Origin: Atrina japonica
Taxonomy: Eukaryota; Mollusca; Bivalvia; Pterioida; Pinnidae
DNA length: 64,000 nucleotides
Reading direction: 5' to 3'
Assembly: GCA_030159075.1 (NCBI GenBank)
Contig: BROG01000238.1
Location: forward strand, 471,501-535,500
In this document: positions 47,890-57,459 of the stretch, piece by piece
Numbering within the stretch: the first letter of the stretch is position 1
Layout: every line of letters begins with the position of its first letter
Notes under the pieces: generated by a model
Told to the model about the DNA's origin: nothing
Database searches by the model: none
The model's input: only the letters and a program-made list of their open reading frames with translations
Made by a program: the position numbers and the translations under genes

Positions 47890-47975
47890 TACAGTATACC
47901 TTCCCTCTACAGTATAGAGTCTAGAAATTAAGTACAGTATACCTTCCCTCTACAGTATAGAGTCTAGAAATTAGG
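47890..47975. repeat. 43-bp duplication
   Basis: TACAGTATACCTTCCCTCTA and the following CAGTATAGAGTCTAGAAATTA occur twice, 43 bp apart and nearly identical. Confidence 0.85.
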
Positions 47976-48153
47976 TACAGTGGAACCTCTGTTGAGGGAC
48001 CACTCTCATAAAAGACAGCCTGTCTTTTAAGACCACATTTTGAAAACCACTTGGTCAAATGATCCTTTAAATAAAACTCTTGAGAGAGGATTTGTCTTGT
48101 AAGTCTTCACTTCTGTGGCAGATGGGATGTCTTTTAAGACAAGTTCCACTGTA
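47976..48153. mobile_element. MITE, CAGTGGAACCTGTCT family (copy 5)
   Basis: Left TACAGTGGAACCTCTGTTGA and right AAGACAAGTTCCACTGTA are inverted termini with TA edges. The interior phrases AAAGACAGCCTGTCTTTTAA and ACCACTTGGTCAAATGATCC match copy 1. Confidence 0.75.
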
Positions 48154-48916
48154 AAGCCTGATACATAGAACCAAAATAAAACTGCACAAAACAGTGACAC
48201 AATGATCATTTTATACTATATCACAAGATGGTCTACACTGACAGTTTTACTTACATCTGTATTATGATTTAATGACTGATTTCAGACAATAGGCAGAACA
48301 TTTTCGCCATACTGAATATTCACACAGTTACAATGTGAGTGCCATCAATCAAACTTTATCAAATTTATAAATAATAACTCACTATTTATGAAAAGAAAAT
48401 ACACTGCTTCTTTATATACAAAAATAAATAAATTAAAGATGATTTGATTCATAAGAAAGAGATATTTGAATCCAGTAAATTTAATAAACAAATATTTGAC
48501 TGAAAAATTAATGACAGAGGTTGAATTTAGAATATTAAAATATTTACAATATCTGATGTATACTGAAAACTCAAACCCAATCATTAAATCTTTGACATAT
48601 TTTTGCCTTTTAAAAGTAATTAAATGTCTTGTATTTTATTCTATAGTAAGTAGAATTACTGGTGCCAAAAATGAAGCTATGTGCAAATTTAAACATTTAT
48701 TGAAAAACTGAACAAAATCGGTGATATGTTATTTATTTTTGTTGTATGTTTACCATACTGCACAATAATATCCCTGTGTTTATAGTGGATGACAGACTGA
48801 TACTGTTAAAATAGAGCTACACACTTCTGGGCCACAATTCTTTTGGATAAACAGGTGCTTGACTTTACCTCAATTTGTTGACAGAACATTTTGAGCTTAC
48901 AGAATTTATACTGACA
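48154..48916. other. AT-rich non-coding stretch
   Basis: A minus-strand donor-like ACTTAC at 48249-48254 borders a 21-nt open segment, not secure. No repeat is seen. Confidence 0.35.
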
Positions 48917-49130
48917 TTTTGTGTTTGTTTGGTTTTTTATGCCACAATCAACAATTTTTTAGTTATATGGTGGTGGTCAGTTTTTGATGGTGGATTGTAT
49001 CAGGAAGAGACCACTGGTCTTCCAAAACCGTCAAAATTTCTCACAAAATCAGCTTAGGTTCCATAGGGACTCAAACCTGTGCTGATTAGAGGTGAGATAT
49101 TTGTTTAAAGCACTCACCACTCATCCACAG
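48917..49130 (-). repeat. tRNA-derived SINE (family 1)
   Basis: TTTTATGCCACAATCAACAA, GGTGGTGGTCAGTTTTTGAT, AATTTCTCACAAAATCAGCT and GACTCAAACCTGTGCTGATT show the family order. The head complement is degraded (ACTCACCACTCATCCACAG). Confidence 0.65.
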
Positions 49131-49340
49131 ATTATATATACATGTATACACTATGGGGGTAAAAGGGTTAAGTACACTATATTAAATTAGCTACAATAAG
49201 AAAATGCAGTTTGTCTGGTAATTTTGTATGGACAGGAAAATGACACCTGGCTTTTGTTTACAATTACCAGGTGCACCTAATTATCAGAAACAGAGATTTT
49301 TACATAATAAATGTACATTGAAATGATTAGCTTTGTTTAC

Positions 49341-49436
49341 CTGTTATTTTCTGTGATATTTTATGTAATTCTTTTGATATATTTGTAATAGCTTTCACAC
49401 ACCTGTAGTATACCTGTAATATCTCTAATCTGATTA
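49341..49436 (-). CDS. Candidate internal exon, unidentified protein
   Basis: On the minus strand an acceptor-like TTATAATTCCAG precedes 96 nt with one fully open frame that reads LEILQVYYRCVKAITNIS and then KELHKISQKIT. A donor GTAAAC follows. The translation has an amphipathic-helix look and is markedly protein-like for such AT-rich DNA. The frame needs one base from the previous exon and leaves one base for the next. No family is recognised. Confidence 0.42.
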
Positions 49437-51526
49437 CTGGAATTATAAATTTTATTCTTTATAAATGAGATTAAATGCTCACATTTTATGTGAAGTTACC
49501 ATTACTTTATAATAAATGATAATAACATCATATAATATCTTACGATGAATATAAACAAAATTAACTTCTCTTGAATAAGGGTTCTCAATAAAGCCACAGA
49601 AGATATAATATGAGGGGAGATAACTCTTTATAACCACTTTAAAATTATGAAAACTACAATAAATCCATGTTATGTTGTTTGTTTGTGCAGGAATATTTTA
49701 CAGTTTACAGTTCCTGAAAATATAATTCTTTTATTGAAATTCAAGAAAGTCAACTGTGTGAGAATTGACAAATAAAATTGTTCTAGAAAGGGAGATAATT
49801 CTATGAAATAAATAGTGATTGTCCTTTGTTTTATCTGGACATAAAAATGAAAGTCATGTATCCTTTGGAAAATGACTTAACATAGAGAGTGGAAGTGGAA
49901 TATAAATAACTTTCACAGCACCAACATAAGCTCATAACATTAGTAGCTATATTTGATGTAGTATAAATATAAACAAAAACACTGAGTAATCAAAGATAAA
50001 ACAAAGCTCAGCTCACACTAACATCCCCCAATAAACTTGACCTCAACATTCAGAACTACAGCATTTAAGATGGATTAAGTCCAAAACAGGGCCATTTTTT
50101 GCAAAAAATACAAGAGTGATTGATCCAACATTAGCTACATGTAGGAACCATAAGATGTAATATTGCATGTACAAGTTCAATTTATGTAAGAACAGTAATA
50201 GGAGGTAAACCTGACCTCAACCAAATCTTTGGTCTTTTATGAGGGTGGTCTCTCAGGGCAGGTTCTACTGTACTTCAAATTTGACATTTTTTGTAACTGA
50301 TACTTAATTACACTTCTGTAGATACTCTACAAACAGTGCACTATAAGCTATACTTTCATAAGATAGAAGCACCAAGTCTTTGATAAAATTATTTAAAATG
50401 TCCAAATGTCCATCAAAGATTATTCAAGTACATAGATAACTTAGACGTTTGTGTGCTATGAAATTTTATTCTCTTTGCTATACATAAATTTGAAACCTGT
50501 CATTTTAATCTTATGCAATTTAAACCATGTGTTACACTTGTACATTTCCAAACAGAACTAACTAGACCAAGTAATGTTTTTGTATAAAAATGACACTATA
50601 CCCTGATCGCAAAAACTATATATGTAAATCTAAATGTCACTAATAGAATTTACACTAAATGTACATTATACAATGTATTTCATCATCGTATTGACAAATA
50701 TTGATTTAGATAAAACTAAATACAAAATATACAGACTTTGACAAACTTTAGATAGAATATTAAAACATCCTGGGAGGGCACTTGTCAATACCACAAAAAC
50801 ATTAAAATTTAAACTGTAACAAACACAGAAATAGTGAGATATTTGTTACTGATAATTTGTTGGTCAGGTATGTAATTTTACCTTTACAGCCAAACCAACT
50901 AATTCTACATCAAACAGTTAATCTTATATCTGAAAATGATTGGACTGTTACATAATTTTAACTCATTTCTCAATACATAACACCATACATATATTTCTGT
51001 GTTGTTAGCTTGATTTAACGCTTCTGATAAGATTATTAAGGGGGCCATACACAGAAATTTCTTAAAATTCAATTATTTTTTTTCGTAAAATATTTCCGTT
51101 TACAAGTTAAACATTCATTCTCATTCATTGCAATAATAAAATACTTAAGTATTTTCTACACAGTAACACAGAAATGGGAGGTTCTAAATACTTTCAATAC
51201 AGAACATCATAACAGTAATATTTTCAGTACAAAAAATGGAGATAGAAGCATTGCTTACTTTTTTCATGACTAAAACAAAGAAGACGAAATGGCTATGTTT
51301 AACTTGCCATATTTTATTTATTTGTAACATCAATTTAGGGGAAAACCCATCCAAAATGTTAAATGATACAGTAATGAAATCGGGTGAATAACTGTCTCCT
51401 AATTGAAGTGAGAGAACAATGCATGTGTATAAAATGGGAGATAAATTCGGATGATGCGAACATGATTTTACACGCAGGTATAGTCTTAACCTTGTAAACT
51501 AAAACACTAAGTGGGGTTGAATTTAC
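49437..51526. other. AT-rich non-coding stretch
   Basis: GGGAGATAACTC-type motifs lie at about 49615, 49790 and 51435. A partial GGAACCTGTCT MITE right end (GGTCTCTCAGGGCAGGTTCTACTGTA) is at 50247-50272. A strong minus-strand acceptor (CTTCTTTGTTTTAG) near 51265 is followed by a short open frame ending in TAG. No gene is called. Confidence 0.35.
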
Positions 51527-51560
51527 CTGTAACAATAGAAGTGTTCCTATCAGGTAACAT
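51527..51560 (-). CDS. Possible first coding exon (weak)
   Basis: On the minus strand an ATG at 51560 opens 34 nt (MLPDRNTSIVT plus one base) ending at a donor GTAAATTC. The leftover phase would fit the exon at 49341-49436. The site lies 41 bp downstream of a TATAAAAG. Each element is weak on its own. Confidence 0.22.
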
Positions 51561-51600
51561 ATCAATCAGTGGGTTTTGACAGCTTGACCCGATTATTACA

Positions 51601-51615
51601 CTTTTATACTATTGG
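51601..51615 (-). promoter_or_regulatory. Possible TATA box with adjacent CCAAT
   Basis: On the minus strand CCAATAG is followed by TATAAAAG, about 41 bp before the possible start codon at 51560. A CCAAT only 2-3 bp from a TATA box is unusual, and chance is likely in AT-rich DNA. Confidence 0.2.
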
Positions 51616-52060
51616 GTAGAATGTATCTGTTACCCTGTAACAGAGAGGCTGTCGTAGTCTACCACAGGCAGACATCATAAAGGGAGACAACTCAGACATT
51701 CATACCTCAGAACATTGCATGAATTGATTTTACCATAAGCTCGGTGTATTTAAAGATTTAGTGAATTTTTTGGTTTCATTCATGTGTTTGATCCAGGAAG
51801 TCAGACATTCAACTGCAATGTCAACATTAATAATTTATTGTAATCAAGATAATCATAAATCTTCATAGAAAGGAATCTGTGATAAGACTGCAATAGCAAG
51901 GTTGTACTGTATAACATCAATTATGACTTGTATAAACTAAGAACTTTAGCAGAGTATGAACAAAGTTCTGATAATCATGAAATCTTTATGGGAATTCCAA
52001 AATATAATGCAATTATATATACATAGCAAAGTAAAGAAAATGGGGTTTTTTACATTTGAA
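51616..52060. other. AT-rich spacer
   Basis: One AAGGGAGACAACTC lies at 51679-51693. No gene is seen. Confidence 0.4.
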
Positions 52061-52124
52061 ACCTGTCACTAAAGGCCACCTGTCTCAAAGGACCACATTT
52101 ACCAAGACCACTTTGAACAGTAAT
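52060..52124. repeat. Fragment of the GGAACCTGTCT MITE family
   Basis: GAAACCTGTCACTAAAGGCC and TTTGAACAGTAA resemble the two ends of this family compressed into about 65 bp. Related right-end sequence (GAAGACAAGTTCCACTGTGT) lies at 57752-57772, beyond the nested elements. It may therefore be the left half of an interrupted copy. Confidence 0.4.
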
Positions 52125-52235
52125 TACTGTAGAATCAGAAAATTTTGTGGGGTTGAAATTTTGTAGTTTTTAAACAAAACAAATTTGTTGACATTAAATT
52201 TTGTTAAAATAAAAAAACTGTTTGTAATGGAACCT

Positions 52236-52240
52236 ATAAC
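52236..52240. repeat. Target-site duplication, left copy (ATAAC)
   Basis: ATAAC directly precedes the 5' LTR. The identical ATAAC at 57562-57566 directly follows the 3' LTR. Five bp is usual for Ty3/Gypsy integrases. Confidence 0.85.
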
Positions 52241-52342
52241 TAACTAATCATTCAATTAATGTAATATTATTTCGATATGTTTCAGGTATCAGTCATCCTT
52301 AGTTAATTAAAGATTTACTCAGTGGATGATGATTATCATTTA
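52241..52342 (+). repeat. 5' LTR, 102 bp
   Basis: It is identical over all 102 bp to 57460-57561, and identity stops sharply on both sides. It begins TAACTAATC and ends CATTTA, not the usual TG…CA. Only TAA/TTA is inverted at the tips. No TATA box or AATAAA polyadenylation signal is obvious inside. At 102 bp it is very short for this superfamily. Confidence 0.85.
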
Positions 52343-52438
52343 TGACTGATACAGTTAAAACTTCAAGACAGCTTCGATTGTGAAACCAAAGAGACGGAAG
52401 AGAACCGGCGTGGAAACCGCTGATAAATAATTCTTAAC
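52343..52438 (+). other. Retrotransposon leader
   Basis: Ninety-six nt separate the LTR from the gag-pol ATG. The leader starts TGACTGATACAG, which is not a tRNA 3'-end complement beginning TGG. A purine-rich run, AAAGAGACGGAAGAGAA, lies at 52388-52404. Confidence 0.6.
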
Positions 52439-55400
52439 ATGCCGACGCTAGAGTGCCCTGTGGAAGGATGTGATTGGCAGTCCCAGGACCTGGATGCAGC
52501 CTTTGCCGCAGCGATGACAGCAGCCCTCCAGATACATGATAGAACTGTTCACCAGCCACAGACCCAGCCAGCAGCTGCCACAGCTCACAAACTGAAGTTG
52601 GACCCACCCACCATAGCTGCTGGATGTGATCCAGACCAGTGGTCAGCGTTCACTCGACAATGGGAGATGTACAAGGTGGGTATGGCCATAGCACAAGGCG
52701 TCATACCCACTGCTCTGTTCTACTGCTGCGACTCAGACCTCCGGACCGACATCATGCGTGACCAAAGAGGTAACATCACAGACATGCCAGAGGCAGACCT
52801 GATGAATGTCATTAAACGGCTTGCTGTGAAGGATGAGAGCACATTGGTACAACGCATCAAGCTCAGTAAGATGACACAAGCACCTGGTACCAGCATCAGA
52901 ACGTTTTTAGCCAGTCTTCGAGGTCAGGCGTCACTCTGTCAGTACAAGGCCACATGCAAGGAGGAAGGATGTAACCATGTTTACGACTACAGTGATGAGA
53001 TCATAAAGGACAATCTGGTTAGAGGAATTGCAGACCCTGAAATTTTGTCTGACCTGCTTGGTGATCCTAAGACAGACAGAACCTTGGAAGAAACTGTTTC
53101 CTTCATAGCACAGAAGGAGCAAGGCAAAGTTACACGGAGTGCAGTTGGAGATTCAGCTGGTGCCATGTCGACTACGACCCAAAGCCAAAAATCAGTACAA
53201 GGACCCGGAGGCACATGCTGGGCATGTGGTGGCCGTGCTCACGGACAAAGAAACGATCGCCGAGCCAGACAAAGAAGTTGCGAGGCCTGGACGTCTACAT
53301 GTGCAAAGTGTAAAGTTAAGGGTCATTATACCAAGTCATGCAGCAAGTGTTCAACGTGTGGTGCCTGGGGACATCGTGATTCATCATCAAGGGCGTGTAC
53401 ACAGGGACGAGGACAGAAACTCCGCAATCAGGGACCATCACAGGAACCGACGAAAGATGCTGACGACAAGGTTGGTTATGTCTACGACCAGCTATGTACC
53501 ACATCAGGACAATATCAGAATACAGCACGTCTTGAACATCACATCTTCGAAGGACAATGGATAGCTAGGCCGTCCAAACCTCATCCGATGCTACTGATTA
53601 ACATGACACCTTTGGCCGAAGACCTTGCGTCATTTGGACATCCCATCAAAGATGTTACAAGGCTCAAAACGATTCAAGTGTCCATGGTAGCTGACACGGG
53701 ATGCCAGAGTACGATTATTCCATTACAGACAGCCAATAACCTGGGAATTACGAGAAAGGACCTAATTCCAGTAAAGCTCGTTATGCGAGGTGCTATCAAA
53801 GAAAACCTTGGTGTTATTGGAGCGGTTGCAGTTGATGTGAAGGTCAGAGATGGTTCCAAATCTACACGCATATTATGTTATGTATCAGATGTCATGGAGA
53901 AAGCTTTCATCTGCAGGGAGGCACTGGTTTCTCTTGGAATAATTCATGCAGACTTTCCCAACCATCCCGTAGACGCACCAGAGAGTTTTGCCTCTGTAGA
54001 AGATGAGACTACCTGCTCCTGTCCCAGACGTCAGACTGATCCACCTCCACTACCAGCAACACTACCACCAGGCTTGGACGCTACTGAAGAAAATGTGGGT
54101 GCATTAAAGGAATGGCTACTTGATTACTACGGTGCTACGACTTTTAACGTATGCGAACATCAACCTTTACCTCTGATGAACTGTGAGCCCCTCAAACTTC
54201 ACATAGATCCTGATGCCAAACCAGTTGCTGTTCACAAGCCAGCACTTGTACCCATCCATTGGCAGGATAAAGTCTATGCTGACCTGGAAAGAGACGTAAG
54301 GATTGGAGTCTTGGAGAAAGTTAGCCAGAATACCCCTACAACTTGGTGTTCCAGGATGGTAGTTACAGGTAAAGCTGATGGTACGCCCAGAAGGACGGTA
54401 GATCTTCAACCACAAAACCGTCACTCCGTACGCCAGACCCATCATGTACCGAGTCCATTTCATCTAGCAGACAGAGTTCCTCAAGGGATGAAGAAAACCG
54501 TCACTGACGCTTGGAATGGATACCACTCCGTACCTATCCAAGAGGAGGACCGTCACTTTACCACTTTTATCACACCATGGGGACGGTACAGATACAAGGT
54601 AGCTCCACAGGGATTTATGGCCAGCGGAGATGCTTACAACCAACGATTCGACGCTGTCATTACTCACTTCAAGAACAAGGTCAAATGCGTGGACGACACT
54701 TGTATGTGGGCAGATTCTGTGAAAGCAGCATTCTTCCAGACGTGCGAATGGTTGGACCTCTGTGCTCGGAATGGTATTACTCTCAACCCGAAGAAGTTCC
54801 AGTTTGCTCAGGATATCGTAGATTTTGCCGGACTCACAATTACTCCTACAAATATACGACCAAGCACGAAATTCCTAGATGCAATTAGCAACTTTCCCAC
54901 ACCATCCGACATTACCGGTGCAAGAGCATGGTTTGGATTGGTCAACCAAGGTGCCTATGCGTTTTCCATGACTAAACAGATGAAACCGTTCCGGGCTCTA
55001 TTGAAACCATCTACACCGTTCCATTGGACAGATGAGCTAGAGGAACTATTTACAAAGTCCAAAGAGGTCATTATCCAGGAGATGAAGGAAGGTGTTCGTC
55101 TGTTCGACCCAGCACGCATGACCTATCTAGCCACAGACTGGTCCATTGATGGTATTGGCTTCTTCATGATGCAGAAGTATTGCCGCTGTGCCAGTAAGAC
55201 CCCAGCATGCTGTAATGATGGATGGAAGCTTTGTTTGGTTGGTAGTAGATTCACCCACCCAGCAGAAAGTAGATACGCTCCAATAGAAGGTGAGGCATTG
55301 GCTGTTGTATACGCACTCCACCAGACAAGATACTATGTGCTCGGATGCGAAGATCTCATTGTCGCCACTGACCATAAGCCACTACTCCAGATATTGAACG

Positions 55401-56782
55401 ACCGATCACTCACTGAGATAGATAACAGACGTCTCCTCAACCTGAAAGAAAAGACCCTTGGATACAAGTTTACGGTGGTTCATGTACCTGGGAAGAAGAA
55501 CCTTGGTCCGGATGCAGCGTCCAGGCATCCAGCTTGCCCCCCAGATCGACTGATATTACCTGGTGATGCCACAGTAGGCGAGTCTCTTGACAGTTGCTCT
55601 GCCAGTTGTTGTGATACACCCATCAGTTTCAGCCTATCTACTGAGGATCAAGATCAAGCTGATGATATCTCCACAGTTGCTGCCGCTACGACCGCATTAA
55701 ATGCCAACATCACGGTTGTAACCTGGGATATGGTACGTGAAGCCACAGCATCAGATTCTACGTATGTTAGCCTCCTTCAGCAGATAGAAAAAGGGTTCCC
55801 AGAAGATTATAGGGACTTACCACTGGAGTTGCGCCCATTTCATCGTTTCTCTGCCAGTTTATGCTCTGTTGATGGTGTGGTTCTCTTGGGACAGCGTATA
55901 GTCATCCCACCTGCCTTACGTAAACCAGTACTCAACGCACTTCATGCAGCACACCAAGGAGTATCTTCGATGCGTGCCAGAGCCATGGACTCAGTGTATT
56001 GGCCAGATGTGGATATTGCCAGAACGAGGGACCAGTGTGGACATTGTCACCAGATGGCTAAGTCAAACCCCATGCAGCCACCTACTGATATAGTTCCCCC
56101 TGAATATCCTTTCCAGAAGATTTGCAGTGACTACTTCACCTACAACAGCAAGGATTATGTTGTCATTGTGGACAGGTACTCCAACTGGCCCATGGTATAC
56201 AGATCGGAGTCTGGAGTGGATGGACTGGTGAAGCGTCTTCGTGAGACGTTTGTCACATTTGGTATCCCAGAGGAGTTAACATCAGATGGAGGTCCCCAGT
56301 ATACAGCTGGAAAGACACAGAAATTCCTGAAAGCTTGGGGAGTCAGACATAGACTTTCATCAGTTGCAAATCCACATGCCAACTGCAGAGCTGAAGTTGC
56401 TGTGAAGACGGTAAAACGTATGCTTGCGGACAACATCACAGCCAATGGTTCCTTAGACGTGGATAAGTTTCAGAGGGCTTTACTTATATACAGGAACTCC
56501 ATTGATCCAGAGACGAGGGCGTCCCCAGCCTTGATCCTGTTTGGTCGTCCGATCAGAGATGCCATACCAATCATAATGGGTAGATATTCACCCCATGATA
56601 CATGGAAGGAACTGATGTCGGGTAGAGAGTTAGCTCTTGCCAAACGCCACTCAAGAGAGCATGAAAGATGGAATGAGCATACCCATCGGCTACCACCACT
56701 GCAGGTTGGAGACCATGTGTATATCCAAAATTTAATGGGCAAACCACCCAAGGAGATGGGAACGCACTGGAGTTGTTGTTGA
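52439..56782 (+). CDS. Gag-Pol polyprotein of the Ty3/Gypsy-type element
   Basis: The frame has 1447 codons. The N terminus has a C6-x4-C11-x21-H33-x4-H38 zinc-finger pattern. The Gag part then has cysteine clusters ending in a classical knuckle CAKCKVKGHYTKSC (residues 288-301) and a further CSTCGAWGH. The aspartic protease signature ADTG has its catalytic Asp at 419. The RT has Asp690 (TDAWNGYH), APQGF, and a catalytic CVDD at 750-753 where YxDD is usual. RNase H has Asp900, Glu952 and Asp978. Integrase has an HAAHQG…CGHC zinc site and Asp1231, Asp1283, Glu1319, a DD35E spacing. The ATG at 52439 is the first in frame after the LTR. The frame ends early at a TGA (56780-56782), because an extra base near 56754-56756 shifts out the conserved C-terminal tail. 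It acts in reverse transcription and integration of its own RNA in cytoplasmic particles and the nucleus; this is known for the family, not shown here. Confidence 0.93.
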   Translation: MPTLECPVEGCDWQSQDLDAAFAAAMTAALQIHDRTVHQPQTQPAAATAHKLKLDPPTIAAGCDPDQWSAFTRQWEMYKVGMAIAQGVIPTALFYCCDSDLRTDIMRDQRGNITDMPEADLMNVIKRLAVKDESTLVQRIKLSKMTQAPGTSIRTFLASLRGQASLCQYKATCKEEGCNHVYDYSDEIIKDNLVRGIADPEILSDLLGDPKTDRTLEETVSFIAQKEQGKVTRSAVGDSAGAMSTTTQSQKSVQGPGGTCWACGGRAHGQRNDRRARQRSCEAWTSTCAKCKVKGHYTKSCSKCSTCGAWGHRDSSSRACTQGRGQKLRNQGPSQEPTKDADDKVGYVYDQLCTTSGQYQNTARLEHHIFEGQWIARPSKPHPMLLINMTPLAEDLASFGHPIKDVTRLKTIQVSMVADTGCQSTIIPLQTANNLGITRKDLIPVKLVMRGAIKENLGVIGAVAVDVKVRDGSKSTRILCYVSDVMEKAFICREALVSLGIIHADFPNHPVDAPESFASVEDETTCSCPRRQTDPPPLPATLPPGLDATEENVGALKEWLLDYYGATTFNVCEHQPLPLMNCEPLKLHIDPDAKPVAVHKPALVPIHWQDKVYADLERDVRIGVLEKVSQNTPTTWCSRMVVTGKADGTPRRTVDLQPQNRHSVRQTHHVPSPFHLADRVPQGMKKTVTDAWNGYHSVPIQEEDRHFTTFITPWGRYRYKVAPQGFMASGDAYNQRFDAVITHFKNKVKCVDDTCMWADSVKAAFFQTCEWLDLCARNGITLNPKKFQFAQDIVDFAGLTITPTNIRPSTKFLDAISNFPTPSDITGARAWFGLVNQGAYAFSMTKQMKPFRALLKPSTPFHWTDELEELFTKSKEVIIQEMKEGVRLFDPARMTYLATDWSIDGIGFFMMQKYCRCASKTPACCNDGWKLCLVGSRFTHPAESRYAPIEGEALAVVYALHQTRYYVLGCEDLIVATDHKPLLQILNDRSLTEIDNRRLLNLKEKTLGYKFTVVHVPGKKNLGPDAASRHPACPPDRLILPGDATVGESLDSCSASCCDTPISFSLSTEDQDQADDISTVAAATTALNANITVVTWDMVREATASDSTYVSLLQQIEKGFPEDYRDLPLELRPFHRFSASLCSVDGVVLLGQRIVIPPALRKPVLNALHAAHQGVSSMRARAMDSVYWPDVDIARTRDQCGHCHQMAKSNPMQPPTDIVPPEYPFQKICSDYFTYNSKDYVVIVDRYSNWPMVYRSESGVDGLVKRLRETFVTFGIPEELTSDGGPQYTAGKTQKFLKAWGVRHRLSSVANPHANCRAEVAVKTVKRMLADNITANGSLDVDKFQRALLIYRNSIDPETRASPALILFGRPIRDAIPIIMGRYSPHDTWKELMSGRELALAKRHSREHERWNEHTHRLPPLQVGDHVYIQNLMGKPPKEMGTHWSCC

Positions 56783-56912
56783 GGTCCGCCAATACCACCA
56801 GTATGTTGTACGTGTAGATGGCACAAGAAGGGTTACGCTAAGAAATCGCCAACATTTGAGGAAATTTACCCCATTTACAGCGACTCACCCAGTGCGATCG
56901 AAACGATGCTGA
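56757..56912 (+). pseudogene. Shifted-frame piece of the integrase C terminus
   Basis: In the +1 frame relative to the main gene this stretch reads TGVVVEV, YVVRVDG and TLRNRQHLRKF. These are conserved tail motifs of this integrase type. It ends at a TGA (56910-56912). A single-base insertion at about 56756 in the main frame would explain the switch. An opposite change further on would restore the original frame. Programmed frameshifting at this position is not known to me and seems unlikely. Confidence 0.7.
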
Positions 56913-57316
56913 GAATGCCACATCCTTCAGAAAAGACTGTTACAGATTGTTCATCCTCGACTCCGGTGGAATGTAGCGCACCACAACCTCTACAGGTGAC
57001 TCCTAGGATGGATGGCTCTTCTGTTATACCCCCTGTTAACCATGGTTCACCTGCTACTTCTGGAGAGGTCCCACCTGCGGTCTTGACTCCAAAACCAACA
57101 GCTAAGTCACGTTTATCGCCAAGACGACTATTGACGGACAAGGACGAAGTTGCTCCTCCGACAGAACATGAAGACAAACCGAGGATCACACGTTTACCCT
57201 GTGCTCTGGCTCGTCTTCAGCCACACAATGCAGCTGGAAAGAAAGAGTTGTTGACGCCTCGAAGACCACGCCGCAATACTAGACAGGATTCCATGGAGTC
57301 TGCAGAGAATAACTGA
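56906..57316 (+). CDS. C-terminal extension of the polyprotein (separate frame)
   Basis: A 136-codon frame in the same phase as the main gene is open from just after the TGA at 56780 to 57316. It is rich in proline, serine and basic residues (TPRRPRRNTRQDS near the end). A variable basic tail after integrase is usual in this group. It is probably not translated on its own. Together with the shifted segment it suggests two compensating indels. Confidence 0.6.
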   Translation: MLRMPHPSEKTVTDCSSSTPVECSAPQPLQVTPRMDGSSVIPPVNHGSPATSGEVPPAVLTPKPTAKSRLSPRRLLTDKDEVAPPTEHEDKPRITRLPCALARLQPHNAAGKKELLTPRRPRRNTRQDSMESAENN

Positions 57317-57448
57317 TTAATGGACAGTTTAATTGATCTTTAATTACTAGTGACTGATGTACAATTGTGATATGAAACATTCCGTAATTTGATTTTTGAT
57401 TTCTACAGACAGTTCTCAGTTTTATTAGTGCCTAAAAAACTCGTCCCC
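57317..57448 (+). other. Retrotransposon 3' untranslated region
   Basis: It contains no coding sequence. CCCCGGGGG at 57445-57453 could form a tight hairpin overlapping the polypurine tract. Confidence 0.5.
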
Positions 57449-57459
57449 GGGGGAGGAGG
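57449..57459 (+). promoter_or_regulatory. Polypurine tract
   Basis: GGGGGAGGAGG directly abuts the 3' LTR at 57460, the position expected for plus-strand DNA priming. This supports the LTR boundary. Confidence 0.85.

Noticed and set aside
52411..52420. TGGAAACCGC as primer-binding site
   Set aside because: It lies 69 nt downstream of the LTR end, whereas such sites normally start within a few bases. No specific tRNA match could be confirmed.
53139..53564. 141-codon plus-strand frame inside the retrotransposon, and other internal frames
   Set aside because: Out-of-frame shadows of the gag-pol gene, without conserved motifs.
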